NCBI RefSeq assembly: GCF_024626525.1 | Contig: NZ_JANJGU010000020.1 | Span: 1 to 58,540 of the forward strand | Source of the DNA: Lederbergia panacisoli | GTDB taxonomy: Bacteria > Bacillota > Bacilli > Bacillales > Bacillaceae_C | Direction: 5' to 3' | DNA: 58,540 bases | Shown: in pieces, positions 44,610-53,842 of the stretch | Position numbering within the stretch: position 1 is the first letter of the stretch | Layout: each line of letters begins with the position of its first letter | The notes under the pieces: generated by a model | What the model was told of the DNA's origin: nothing | The model's database searches: none | Seen by the model: only the letters and a program-made list of their open reading frames with translations | Program-made: the position numbers and the translations under genes

Positions 44610-46115
44610 TTACCCCCACTTCAAAATATCGTTTATATCTTCAATCAACCCGGCATTATGATTTTCAATACCAAGTTTGTATTTTCCAATGCTATCCATT
44701 GACTGCCTATTTGCTTTCCAAGCTTCGATGGAAATCTTTGTAGTCTCTTCCATCATTTTAACTGCCTCATTAATCGTTTTTTCAGCCGTTTTTGCTGCCA
44801 CCCATGCATCAGCCTGCAAATAGTAAACTTTTGCATTCATCAAGTGCAATTGTTCACTAAAAATAGACATTCTCTCATTACGAATTTTATCTCGTTTCAT
44901 TCCCATTGTAGCGTCAGTAGTTACAGCAATTGCAAATCTTCCGACCCCAACAAAGTTTACTCTCAAGATGAATTCTTTAGCAAACATCGCTGGATTTCCG
45001 CCTGATTTAATGCCTCCCCGTATGGCTGCATCACCTAAATCTATAAGTGTGAATGTACCAGTAGAGATTGTAAGCATACGAACTATGGTACGGTTTTTCC
45101 AAGGCAAAGTTCTCTTCCAATCTATTTTTTTAAAACTTTGTTTTTCCTTTATTTCCATAACTAAACGTCTGATAAAGTAAAATGCACGTACAATAACCTC
45201 ATTAAGAATGACTGGCATAGCTTGTCTACTTAATTCGTAACCGACAGCTAACTCGCTTCGCAAATCAAATTTTTCTCTTACAAAAATTTCTTTCATTTTT
45301 TTCGGTAACTCTGTTTTATTTAATCCCGGTATCATTGACAATTCTTTTAATAGCGATACAATTGGTCCTGGAATTCCCATTCCAGCACCGGCAGTTTTGT
45401 AGCTGCCAGAAATATCGCTTACTAAATGAAAAAACCAATTTACAGTACCTGCAAAAATTTTACTAGGAATATTTTGACCAATCAAACCCTCGCCATTTTC
45501 ATCGATAGTAATTGGTAAAAATTGTCCTTCACTATTTTGAAAATATCCTTTCTTCGTAAATTGCGTAAGTATTGAAAAAAATAAGCCAATTGGTGTTGGA
45601 TGATGGGCTAAATCATCAAGGTGATGGCTTCTTGCAGAAATACCTATATCTTTACCTTTCCATATATTGTCGCTAGGAATGTGGAACTTGTTCTCTAAAA
45701 ATCTTATTGCATCGTCAAGCCTCTCCCCTTCAAAGCCATTCATCTTGGCGACTTTCATAACAAAATCATTAACAGTCTTATTGCTCCATGCTTTTCCTCG
45801 CTCCATTTTGAATTCACCAACCCAGAGCGAATCAATGATTCCAGCAAGAATCCCACTTCCAACAGCAACCATATAATCAATACCATCTGAATGATTAGTA
45901 AGTCCATCAATCTCCTTATTTAATTCTTCTAATCTTTTATTATTAGATGATAAGATTCCGTTGACTTCATCAATTCCATCTTGAATGCCTCTTTCTTTTG
46001 AATCAATATAATCTGCTTTATTTCTTATAACTTCTACCCCAAAGTCAACCTCAAAGTCGTTATCAACTATTTTCATTTCTGGGAATTTAATAACTTTTCC
46101 TTCTTTCATACTCAA
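44610..46115 (-). CDS. Unknown 501-aa membrane-associated protein, operon with the coiled-coil gene
   Basis: Not assigned to a named family. Order: an N-terminal coiled segment (~30-75), a glycine-rich hydrophobic patch at ~80-100 (MVAVGSGILAGIIDSLWVG), the block SARSHHLDDLAHHPTPIGLFF near 160-180, a GTVNWFFHLVSDISGSYKTA patch, an amphipathic central region, another hydrophobic stretch (TISTGTFTLIDLGDAAIRGG) and a C-terminal helical domain (EEAVKMMEETTKISI type). The His-rich block is conspicuous and could bind metal. The start may be TTG at 46115 or the ATG at 46109. First gene of a two-gene operon. Confidence 0.7.
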   Translation of the reverse strand: MSMKEGKVIKFPEMKIVDNDFEVDFGVEVIRNKADYIDSKERGIQDGIDEVNGILSSNNKRLEELNKEIDGLTNHSDGIDYMVAVGSGILAGIIDSLWVGEFKMERGKAWSNKTVNDFVMKVAKMNGFEGERLDDAIRFLENKFHIPSDNIWKGKDIGISARSHHLDDLAHHPTPIGLFFSILTQFTKKGYFQNSEGQFLPITIDENGEGLIGQNIPSKIFAGTVNWFFHLVSDISGSYKTAGAGMGIPGPIVSLLKELSMIPGLNKTELPKKMKEIFVREKFDLRSELAVGYELSRQAMPVILNEVIVRAFYFIRRLVMEIKEKQSFKKIDWKRTLPWKNRTIVRMLTISTGTFTLIDLGDAAIRGGIKSGGNPAMFAKEFILRVNFVGVGRFAIAVTTDATMGMKRDKIRNERMSIFSEQLHLMNAKVYYLQADAWVAAKTAEKTINEAVKMMEETTKISIEAWKANRQSMDSIGKYKLGIENHNAGLIEDINDILKWG

Positions 46116-46482
46116 CGATGCCTCTTTTCCAATTAAAAACTTCTTAATTTCATCGAAACTCCTAATATTTTATTAATATCACCGTATGTAAACTCATTAC
46201 AGTCGGAGCCATATATGTATTATTTTTATCGGGATCAGACATTACCAATACGATCATTAAGAAAAAAACCACCCAAGAAATACTATAGCAAATATTTGTT
46301 TAATTTGTTGTTTTATGACAAAAAACAGAAAAGCAGAAACCCTCAATTGGTTTCTGCTATGATTTCTTTTCCATATGAACTTGCCGCCACTTAAAACATG
46401 CTATTTTTGAAGTGGGGATATCCAAATAAATTGATATATAACCCGACATAGAATGAGGGTGACCCATTCCATTAAGATTCTT
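46116..46482 (-). other. Intergenic with dus terminator
   Basis: AT-rich upstream region of the 501-aa gene. It contains a terminator at 46332-46358 (AGCAGAAACC / GGTTTCTGCT, then TTTTCTGTTTTTT on the minus strand) that should end the dus transcript. Nothing else recognised. Confidence 0.65.
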
Positions 46483-47436
46483 TCACTCAAAGTTATCGAG
46501 CATCGCACGCACTTCATCTGTTGACTCTGTGCTCATTAATTGATTTCTTAATTCACTCGCCCCTCGAAATCCTTTGACATATATTTTAAAAAAGCGATGA
46601 AGAGCCTTAAACGGACGTAGCTCTAACTTTGAATATTTATCATGGAGATCTAGATGCAATCTTAAAAGATCAAGCAATTCCTTACTGCTATGATCTTTCG
46701 GTTCTTTTTCAAAGGCAAATGGATTATTGAATATACCACGCCCTATCATAACTCCATCAACTTCATATTGGCGGGCGAGCTTCAAGCCAGTTTGACGGTC
46801 AGGAATATCCCCATTGATCGTCAAAAGTGTATCTGGCGCCACATGGTCACGAAGTTTTTTTATCTCGGGGATCAGCTCCCAATGGGCATCTACTTTGCTC
46901 ATTTCTTTTCTTGTACGCAGATGAATCGATAGATTGGCAATGTCTTGTTTCAATATGTGTGTAAGCCATTCCTGCCATTCCTCAACTTCTGTGTAGCCAA
47001 GCCTTGTCTTTACACTTACGGGTAATCCTCCTGCTTTTGCTGCTTGAATTAAATCTGCCGCAACTTCTGGACGACAGATAAGACCGCTTCCCTTCCCATG
47101 TTGTGCCACATTAGGTACAGGACAGCCCATATTGATATCGATGCCCCGAAAGCCTAGTTCCGCCATACCGATACTCATTTGCCGAAAATATTCAGGCTTG
47201 TCCCCCCATATATGCGCTACAATTGGTTGTTCATCTTCTGTAAAAGTCAAACGCCCGCGCACACTTTGAATCCCCTGTGGGTGGCAATAACTATCTGAAT
47301 TTGTAAACTCAGTAAAAAACACATCAGGTCTTGCTGCCGCGCTTACTACATGTCGAAAAACAACATCTGTCACATCTTCCATTGGTGCCAGTATAAAAAA
47401 CGGCCTTGGTAAATCACGCCAAAAATTATCTGTCAT
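46483..47436 (-). CDS. tRNA-dihydrouridine synthase family protein
   Basis: About 317 aa, an FMN TIM-barrel enzyme. [17 protein letters not shown] at the N-terminus, [20 protein letters not shown] with the catalytic Cys, [18 protein letters not shown] and [16 protein letters not shown] at the phosphate site identify the Dus family. It reduces uridine in tRNA. The start is the ATG after GAGGAG; a TTG two codons earlier is possible. Bacillus genomes often carry more than one Dus; this copy looks DusC-like with an extended C-terminus ([15 protein letters not shown]). Confidence 0.9.
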   Translation of the reverse strand: MTDNFWRDLPRPFFILAPMEDVTDVVFRHVVSAAARPDVFFTEFTNSDSYCHPQGIQSVRGRLTFTEDEQPIVAHIWGDKPEYFRQMSIGMAELGFRGIDINMGCPVPNVAQHGKGSGLICRPEVAADLIQAAKAGGLPVSVKTRLGYTEVEEWQEWLTHILKQDIANLSIHLRTRKEMSKVDAHWELIPEIKKLRDHVAPDTLLTINGDIPDRQTGLKLARQYEVDGVMIGRGIFNNPFAFEKEPKDHSSKELLDLLRLHLDLHDKYSKLELRPFKALHRFFKIYVKGFRGASELRNQLMSTESTDEVRAMLDNFE

Positions 47437-47668
47437 TTTCAAATCTCCTCATTTATGGAGTTTTGGGCAAGCCCTTGTCCCCAAAAATAAAAAGCAAGGA
47501 TTTCCCTGCTCTTATTACACTTATAACGTGCATTAGCACTTTTTATCAAAATATAGTTAATTTAAATCTTTATACATTTTAATATTAACAAATAAAAAGT
47601 GCAAAGAAAATTGGATAAGAAGCGGTGGTTTGAGGTAGTTTTGTGGGTTTAAGTCCGAAAAACTACAA

Positions 47669-47708
47669 AGACTTGTTCGAGAACCCAAAAGGGTTCCCGA
47701 ACAAGTCT
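47669..47708 (-). terminator. Terminator after the secreted DUF4832 gene
   Basis: AGACTTGTTCG and CGAACAAGTCT with inner GAACCC/GGGTTC form a near-perfect 17-bp stem with an AAAA loop; TTTGTAGTTTTTC follows on the minus strand. Confidence 0.85.
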
Positions 47709-47713
47709 ATTGT

Positions 47714-49891
47714 TTACTTAACTGTCGTCGAACCAATTAAGTTTGCACCAAGGGAAGTATTCCAAATATCATGATTCGCAAACTGTATACTACGTCTATT
47801 AGAGCTAGTTTCTTTAGGATCATTGATCCTCAAGTAAATATCATAGTCGCCAGCAGGCACAGAACCAAAATCGCTCATCTTAATTGAGAAGTTCAAATCA
47901 CGGTATGCAGCAGTATTGCTTGCCCTGCTGTCCAAATCTGGCCGCCAATCCCTAGCGTCAAGGTTCGTAAGTGCCGTGTAAGTGCTAGAACCATCTTTGG
48001 CTTTTAAAATTACCGAAACATTTTTCTTGTTTACTATATTTCCAAAGCCTACGTTCTGGATCTTCCCCTCGAACCTCAGGGTACCATTCCGCACTACCCA
48101 TTTACTTGCATTAGCCTCACGCAACACTAACCGGTAGCCCAATCTGTCACGCATATATTCCATTCCACTTCTGCCGTCATACACTGGGTCAAAGATTGCA
48201 GTTCGAGTCACTCCATCGTGTGGAGGCGTAAACGGTGCGGTGACATTCTCTTCATTATAAACAAAATTACCCCAAAGTTTATATGTGTTTCTGGACCAAC
48301 TCGTATTCAAATGAGTGGTTTGGGTATAAGCAGCTTCATAAAGAGCGCTAGGAAGTCTTGGATAGATATTATCTTCATAACCTTCATCATCTTCACTGAG
48401 CGTATTTGTTTCACCGCCATAGAAGTTATTTTGATTTCTTATCCATGTTAAAACAGAGTTACGATCATAATCGTCATAATCTCCAGTTCCAATTAATGCA
48501 TATCCTTCGGAAAGCGAGCCCCAGTCATCATAAGCACCGTCTTCCCCACCATGCGCATAACTATCGTTGAACATACCAAAACGTTGCGCTGGTGTTCCGC
48601 TTGCAGGGGCAGGCATTAAATTAGTAAAGCTATAATCGGTGCCGTACTCAGCGTTATGCCATGCCATAACACCGCCTGCATGTACTAAAATTGAACGTGA
48701 ATCGGGAACATAGTTCAGCAACGCATTCAGAAGCCAATGGTATCCCTCCCGAGTTCGAGCATATGATGACGAGTGCATTTCGCCCCATGGTCCAAAGATA
48801 CCCCCTTTAACAGTCATTATGCTATCTTCGAATTCACTGAAAACATTACCAAGCTGCCAAAGATGATATTGTACCCAATTTTTATCCTCATGACCTGGTA
48901 TACCACTCAAATCAGATTCCTCAGGAATTCCTGTTTCATACCAAACCCGACCATGTGGCGCCCCTGGTTCGCTATCGTGAATGACCTGGTCATAAATTCC
49001 ACTATCAATATAAGTATAGCCCTGTCCGTCATAACTAAATTTCACAATAGCAACAGCATCGCTATCTCTTACCCTTTGCAGTGCTTGCCTTACATAATCA
49101 AGCGCAGCAGGTGTGATAGGTTGAGTTGTTCCATATTGTGGCGGAGTAGCATTGGGAGCACTCCAGGGTCCAATAGGTCTTCCATTGAGTGGGGCATTCG
49201 ACGAAAAGTTTCTCAGGTCAAATTCCATATAAACGATGCGAGCATCGACCTCAACCGTTGTACCTGTTATGGTGGCCTTTAAGTTAGGAAAACTCGGAGT
49301 TCCACCGTTGACCGGAATTACATATGATTGGGGTCTGTAAAAGCCCCTGTCTGGATTCGGAATATCAACAGGGTTCTCCGTATAGTTTAGCTCCTGAGAC
49401 ACAAGCGATTTTTGTTTGAACTCACTCATAAATACCATATTGATGTTTTTGCCTTCCTTTACCTTTGGAATAAAGAACACAAAGCAATCATCTTCTGTCA
49501 TTTCCTGACCAGGCTTGATTGCGATTTCGAAATCCCAGTATGAATTGGCTGTCTTCGCGGTCAGTATGAAGCTATCAAACTTATCGAATACCGAAGAATG
49601 AACCTTTAAGTAGCCATTGTCCGATTGTTTAGAATCCCAGATAAAGTAGATGCCGGGAAATTCCGCACTTTGGGCATTGGATGTTATTTTAGGGCCAGAG
49701 GCATTTTTGCGCGTATCGTTTTGAACGGCATTAGTAACCGCTGCTACTTCCCTATCATCCGCACCATTCCATACAATGTCGTTTCCGGAAGCCTTCACCG
49801 ATCTGAACTCCGATCCTGCGACATCCAACGAGCTTGACAACACCAGGCAAACTATTAATAGGATCGCAAGCATTCCGTATCCTTTTTTCAT
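47714..49891 (-). CDS. Secreted DUF4874/DUF4832 domain protein
   Basis: A 725-aa secreted protein. Residues 1-28 are a signal peptide (KKGYGMLAILLIVCLVLSSS, then AGSE). Residues ~45-160 form a small beta domain (GIYFIWDSKQSDNGYLKVHS, then WDFEIAIKPGQE), followed by NPDRGFYRPQSY, the start of a TIM-barrel-like DUF4874 domain (VAIVKFSYDGQG, GPWGEMHSSSYA) and the DUF4832 C-terminal beta domain. The family is found with carbohydrate-related proteins and may bind or act on polysaccharide; the substrate is unknown. GGGGAGG before the ATG. No partner genes. Confidence 0.85.
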   Translation of the reverse strand: MKKGYGMLAILLIVCLVLSSSLDVAGSEFRSVKASGNDIVWNGADDREVAAVTNAVQNDTRKNASGPKITSNAQSAEFPGIYFIWDSKQSDNGYLKVHSSVFDKFDSFILTAKTANSYWDFEIAIKPGQEMTEDDCFVFFIPKVKEGKNINMVFMSEFKQKSLVSQELNYTENPVDIPNPDRGFYRPQSYVIPVNGGTPSFPNLKATITGTTVEVDARIVYMEFDLRNFSSNAPLNGRPIGPWSAPNATPPQYGTTQPITPAALDYVRQALQRVRDSDAVAIVKFSYDGQGYTYIDSGIYDQVIHDSEPGAPHGRVWYETGIPEESDLSGIPGHEDKNWVQYHLWQLGNVFSEFEDSIMTVKGGIFGPWGEMHSSSYARTREGYHWLLNALLNYVPDSRSILVHAGGVMAWHNAEYGTDYSFTNLMPAPASGTPAQRFGMFNDSYAHGGEDGAYDDWGSLSEGYALIGTGDYDDYDRNSVLTWIRNQNNFYGGETNTLSEDDEGYEDNIYPRLPSALYEAAYTQTTHLNTSWSRNTYKLWGNFVYNEENVTAPFTPPHDGVTRTAIFDPVYDGRSGMEYMRDRLGYRLVLREANASKWVVRNGTLRFEGKIQNVGFGNIVNKKNVSVILKAKDGSSTYTALTNLDARDWRPDLDSRASNTAAYRDLNFSIKMSDFGSVPAGDYDIYLRINDPKETSSNRRSIQFANHDIWNTSLGANLIGSTTVK

Positions 49892-50979
49892 AACCTAACC
49901 TCCCCAAGTAAATGTAGTTAATAGAAACTCTTCGGGTATTATTAAATAGCTGCCATGGTACTTCCTATCGACAGTAATTATTGAGAGCACCCGCAAATGG
50001 CAATGTTATGCAACCGCCATTATTCCCGAAGCGAATTTCTATATGCCGCGTCTAAAAGATCACCTTCCTTCTTTACATGCAAATCAGCATATATCCGTCA
50101 TATTCCAATAGAAATTCACCCTATCGCACTGTAAAATGTACTTTTACATTTCGCCAAGGTTCCTTTGAATGGACAAAAAAAATTTCTTACAACTGTTATC
50201 ACGTGATATGGTCTCAAAGAAGTAGCTATGAATAATACTTTTTAATAATCTTTCCATTTATGCTCGATAGCGTTCACGATCGAGTCTTTCTCATTCATCA
50301 AAATGATTACTATCATTAATTATCTCACCCATAATTTTACATCATTACTCAATATTTATATTATTCTGTAAAGTGTCCCTAACTCCTTCTTACTTCCCCA
50401 AATCACATCCAAAGTACTAGTCTCCTTGTAAAATGAAAATCATCATGATCATAAGTGAACTTATAGAGAATCTGACACTAAAGATAAAAGTTCATTTTGC
50501 TTTCCCTTACACCTATAAGAAAGATATCCAAAGATAAACCGATAATAGGAAAAGACCCGGAAATCGGAAAAGTATTTTCACGAAATCAGGGCCGGAATCA
50601 GAAATGCTTATTTTAACTGAGAAATGTTAATTTTGGTTAGATAATTACAATGTACCACACATCCAATATGTGTAGGGTTTATGTGGCAACAGATGAGGGG
50701 TTGATGAATTTACACTTATTTTTTTAAAATTTTAGTTTAGAGCTCACCCAATTCTTTCATTTTTTCTACATTTATTTCCACTAGGGAATATCTCGTGTCC
50801 TACCTACAGGATAGGTTGTATAATGGACTTATTCCCAATTGTTATAATCAAATATAATTCAATAATCTCATTTTTTTATAATGAGTAGACATAAATTTTC
50901 TTAAAAATAACTTTAAGATAGAAAAAGCAGCCAAAATCTAGTAAAATCCACATGTTACAATAAATAAGGGGTTAAAAAA
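49892..50979. other. Long intergenic region between divergent genes
   Basis: 1.09 kb with no supported gene. It contains an inverted repeat TGTAAAA-N5-TTTTACA (50130-50148), a possible operator for the secreted protein gene, and one copy (50550-50690) of a dispersed repeat also found near 57740. A TATAAT at about 50819-50824 is the only promoter-like motif seen on the plus strand before yfmM. Confidence 0.5.
50550..50690. repeat. Dispersed intergenic repeat, copy A
   Basis: AGACCCGGAAATCGG, TTTTCACGAAATCAGGGCCGG and further spaced matches align with 57741-57900. Similarity is strongest over the first 60 bp. Non-coding in both places. Confidence 0.65.
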
Positions 50980-52533
50980 ATGAGCGTATTAAACGTACAA
51001 AATTTAAGTCACGGTTTTGGTGATCGTGCGATTTTTAATAATGTGTCTTTTCGACTTTTAAAAGGAGAGCACGTTGGACTAGTCGGAGCAAATGGTGAGG
51101 GTAAGTCTACTTTCATGAATATTGTTACTGGCAAGTTGCAACCTGACGAGGGGAAAGTTGAGTGGTCACGAAAAGTTCGTGTTGGTTATTTAGATCAGCA
51201 TGCAGCACTACAAAAAGATACTACGATGCGTGACGCTTTGAGTACTGCTTTTCAATATCTTTTTGATGCTGAATCAGAGATTAATGAACTTTATGCAAAA
51301 ATGGGTGATGAAGGTGCTGATATCGATGCATTACTTGCAGAAGTTGGCGAGCTTCAAGAAACTTTAGATAGTAATGATTTCTATCGAATTAATTCAAAAG
51401 TTGAGGAAGTTGCACGTGGTCTAGGATTAGACGATGTTGGGCTCGATCGAGATGTAGATGATCTTAGCGGTGGGCAGCGTACGAAAGTTTTGCTAGCTAA
51501 GCTTTTGCTAGAAAAGCCTGAAATCCTATTACTAGACGAGCCAACGAACTATTTAGATGAACAGCATATCGAATGGTTGAAGCGCTATTTACAGGAATAT
51601 GAGAATGCATTTATCTTGATTTCGCATGATATTCCATTTTTAAACAATGTTGTTAATCTGATCTATCACATGGAAAACCAAGAGTTGAATCGCTATGTTG
51701 GTGACTATGATAACTTCTTAAAAATACATGAAATGAAGAAACAACAGCTAGAGTCTGCTTATAAACGTCAACAACAAGAAATAGCTGATTTGAAAGATTT
51801 CGTTGCTCGTAACAAGGCAAGTGTTGCGACTCGTAATATGGCGATGTCTCGTCAGAAAAAGCTCGACAAAATGGAAGTTATTGAATTGGGGAAAGAGAAG
51901 CCGAAACCAGAATTTATTTTCAAAGAAGCCCGTGCAGCTAGTCGTTTTATTTTCACAACTGAAGATCTTGTGATTGGTTACAATGAACCACTTTCTCGCC
52001 CTCTGAATTTGAAAATGGAACGCGGACAGAAAATTGCATTTGTGGGTGCAAACGGCATTGGTAAGTCTACTCTTTTAAAAAGTATTCTTGGGTTTATTAA
52101 TCCCATTTCGGGTAAAGTGGAACGTGGTGAGTATCAATCCGTCGGTTACTTCGAGCAGGAAGTGAAACAGTCCAACTACAACACTTGTATTGAAGAGATT
52201 TGGAGCGAGTTCCCAAGTATGAATCAGGCTGAAGTCCGTGCTGCTCTTGCAAAATGTGGATTAACGACGAAACATATTGAAAGTAAAATCGAAGTCCTTT
52301 CTGGCGGCGAAAAGGCCAAAGTCCGATTGTGTAAAATATTAAACACAGAAACGAATGTATTAATTCTAGACGAACCTACCAATCACTTGGATGTGGATGC
52401 AAAAGAAGAATTGAAGCGTGCTTTAAAGGAATATCGTGGAAGTATTTTAATGGTATCCCACGAACCTGATTTCTATCGTGAAATTGCGACCGATATTTGG
52501 AATTGTGAGGATTGGACTACGAAAGTGTTTTAA
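50980..52533 (+). CDS. yfmM: ABC-F ATPase YfmM
   Basis: A 517-aa ABC-F protein with two ATPase cassettes: VGANGEGKST, LSGGQRTKVLLAKLL, LLLDEPTNYLD, then the interdomain linker (NMAMSRQKKLDKMEVI), VGANGIGKST, LSGGEKAKVRLC and ILDEPTNHLD. No membrane domain. Length and sequence fit YfmM/YkpA-type Bacillus proteins that act on the ribosome, not transport. AGGGG before the ATG, perfect terminator after. Unlike the ABC-F at 23.9-25.8 kb it is intact. A copy of its last codons recurs downstream (53649-53785). Confidence 0.9.
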   Translation: MSVLNVQNLSHGFGDRAIFNNVSFRLLKGEHVGLVGANGEGKSTFMNIVTGKLQPDEGKVEWSRKVRVGYLDQHAALQKDTTMRDALSTAFQYLFDAESEINELYAKMGDEGADIDALLAEVGELQETLDSNDFYRINSKVEEVARGLGLDDVGLDRDVDDLSGGQRTKVLLAKLLLEKPEILLLDEPTNYLDEQHIEWLKRYLQEYENAFILISHDIPFLNNVVNLIYHMENQELNRYVGDYDNFLKIHEMKKQQLESAYKRQQQEIADLKDFVARNKASVATRNMAMSRQKKLDKMEVIELGKEKPKPEFIFKEARAASRFIFTTEDLVIGYNEPLSRPLNLKMERGQKIAFVGANGIGKSTLLKSILGFINPISGKVERGEYQSVGYFEQEVKQSNYNTCIEEIWSEFPSMNQAEVRAALAKCGLTTKHIESKIEVLSGGEKAKVRLCKILNTETNVLILDEPTNHLDVDAKEELKRALKEYRGSILMVSHEPDFYREIATDIWNCEDWTTKVF

Positions 52534-52541
52534 ATATAGGT

Positions 52542-52579
52542 AAAGGGGTACCCGGTTAAAAACTCGGGTACCCCTTTTT
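52542..52579 (+). terminator. Terminator of yfmM
   Basis: AAAGGGGTACCCG and CGGGTACCCCTTT are a perfect 13-bp inverted repeat followed by TTTTA. Confidence 0.9.
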
Positions 52580-52716
52580 ATAAACCATTCAAAGTTTTTA
52601 AAGATTTCTTAAAAAGGCTCATCCAATCTATAGTTAGAATGGGCTTCTATCTATTACAATATTAATTTTTCAACAGCTTGGCAGGCACATATACATGTAG
52701 GAGTGTTTATCTTAAA

Positions 52717-53100
52717 CTAGTTTTTTCTGACTTCCATATTTTCGAAGTCGATGATTAATTTATTGTAAAGAAAAAAGTCACTACCAATGATCCCATCAAA
52801 TCCGTGCATTTCTCTAACATCGCCGAGTTGTATAGTGAAATTATTAAGTTGGAATTCGTCAATATTTATGCCGCTCACATTTTGTTCAATGTAAATTTCC
52901 GTACCGCCAATACCGTACATCTTTCGTGTAATGGCATTTTCTAAATCGAGCATTAGCCCAACTTCTTCGCAAAGGTCCGTATCTAAAATGGTTGATGATC
53001 ATCCGGTATCAAGCAGTACGTTAGTAAAAGTGTTTTTCATACCTTTGTATTCAATCTGAAAAGCAACTAGAGGCAAATGATCATCAATATGAAATTTCAT
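52717..53100 (-). pseudogene. Retropepsin-like aspartic protease with a stop in the active-site loop
   Basis: From an ATG at 53100 the frame reads MKFHIDDHLPLVAFQIEYKG and NVLLDTG, hits TGA at 53001-52999, then continues SSTILDTDLCEEVG, GFDGIIGSDFFL and IDFENMEVRKN to the end. Family members have DTG-S-S-S or similar, so the TGA probably replaced a TCA serine codon. The flap and second half (IIGSDFFL) are intact. The stop falls right behind the catalytic Asp-Thr-Gly, so no active protease is made unless the stop is read through. Partner gene immediately upstream overlaps by ATGA. Confidence 0.82.
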
Positions 53101-53357
53101 ACTTTTCTACGCACCCCTATATACGGCTGCTCAATTACCTTTATTTCTTCGTTATTCGTGTGAAAGATATATAATTCGCGATTTGTATTTTCCGCATGTA
53201 ATCTTTTATACATTTACCATGCAGCATTGCCATTCTCAAAGTCATCTATTACTGACATTTCTTCGATGATTCTTTCATTTCCTCTTGTTTCTGATTTTAA
53301 TGCTTCTACTAAGACACAACGTTCCGGGAAATGCTGGCGTACCTCAGACCATTTCAT
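53097..53357 (-). pseudogene. Small partner gene of the retropepsin-like protease, nonsense-mutated
   Basis: From an ATG at 53357 (GGAGG nine bases upstream) the frame reads MKWSEVRQHFPERCVLVEAL, DDFENGNAAW, then TAA at 53216-53214, then MYKRLHAENTNRELYIFHTN and VIEQPYIGVRRKV to a TGA that overlaps the protease start. Homologues of this 87-residue protein are commonly paired with such proteases. The first part has 46 codons before the stop. Two stops in adjacent coupled genes indicate that the operon has been lost by decay. Confidence 0.75.
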
Positions 53358-53648
53358 TTACATGCGCCTCCGATTCACTTCTTATTTAGATTTATATTAA
53401 TTATATCATTTTATTTGGTTATAAACGTTATGTTCTTACCATGACTAAAACAACGAGTACTTTCACGAAATCGGTCATATTCCTTTTTCCATTCCCCACG
53501 CCTTCAATCTATACATCAACCCTATTTGTTCAGTTATCTCATAGTTTTATCCGTATAATCCCTTGGCATAATCCATCTAACCGGGGTGTTAATTAGTTAC
53601 GAAACATTATTTCAAAGATTATTAATTTTTCTTTCCATTCAGTGACAT

Positions 53649-53785
53649 TTGCGAGGATTGGACTACGAAAGTGGTTTGAATATAGCCAAAGGGGTACCCA
53701 ATGAAAAAAAATCACCTAGCTCCCCCTGTAAATACCATCCAAAAATTTTTAATAAAACAATACTCTAGATTTCTTAAAAAAGAAA
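53649..53785 (+). repeat. Decayed copy of the yfmM 3' end and downstream region
   Basis: GCGAGGATTGGACTACGAAAG and the following AAAGGGGTACCC match the last codons and terminator arm of yfmM (52503-52553), and AGATTTCTTAAAAA further on matches 52601-52614. The second terminator arm is lost. It marks an old tandem duplication with deletion between yfmM and the M3 peptidase gene. Confidence 0.75.
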
Positions 53786-53842
53786 ACTATATTATAATTA
53801 TTAAGATAATTAAAGAAATTTAAAGGGGATGGAGAGTTATCC

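Noticed and set aside
49625-49837. 70-aa plus-strand frame inside the secreted protein gene
   Set aside because: Shadow of the 47714-49891 coding region with no translation signals.
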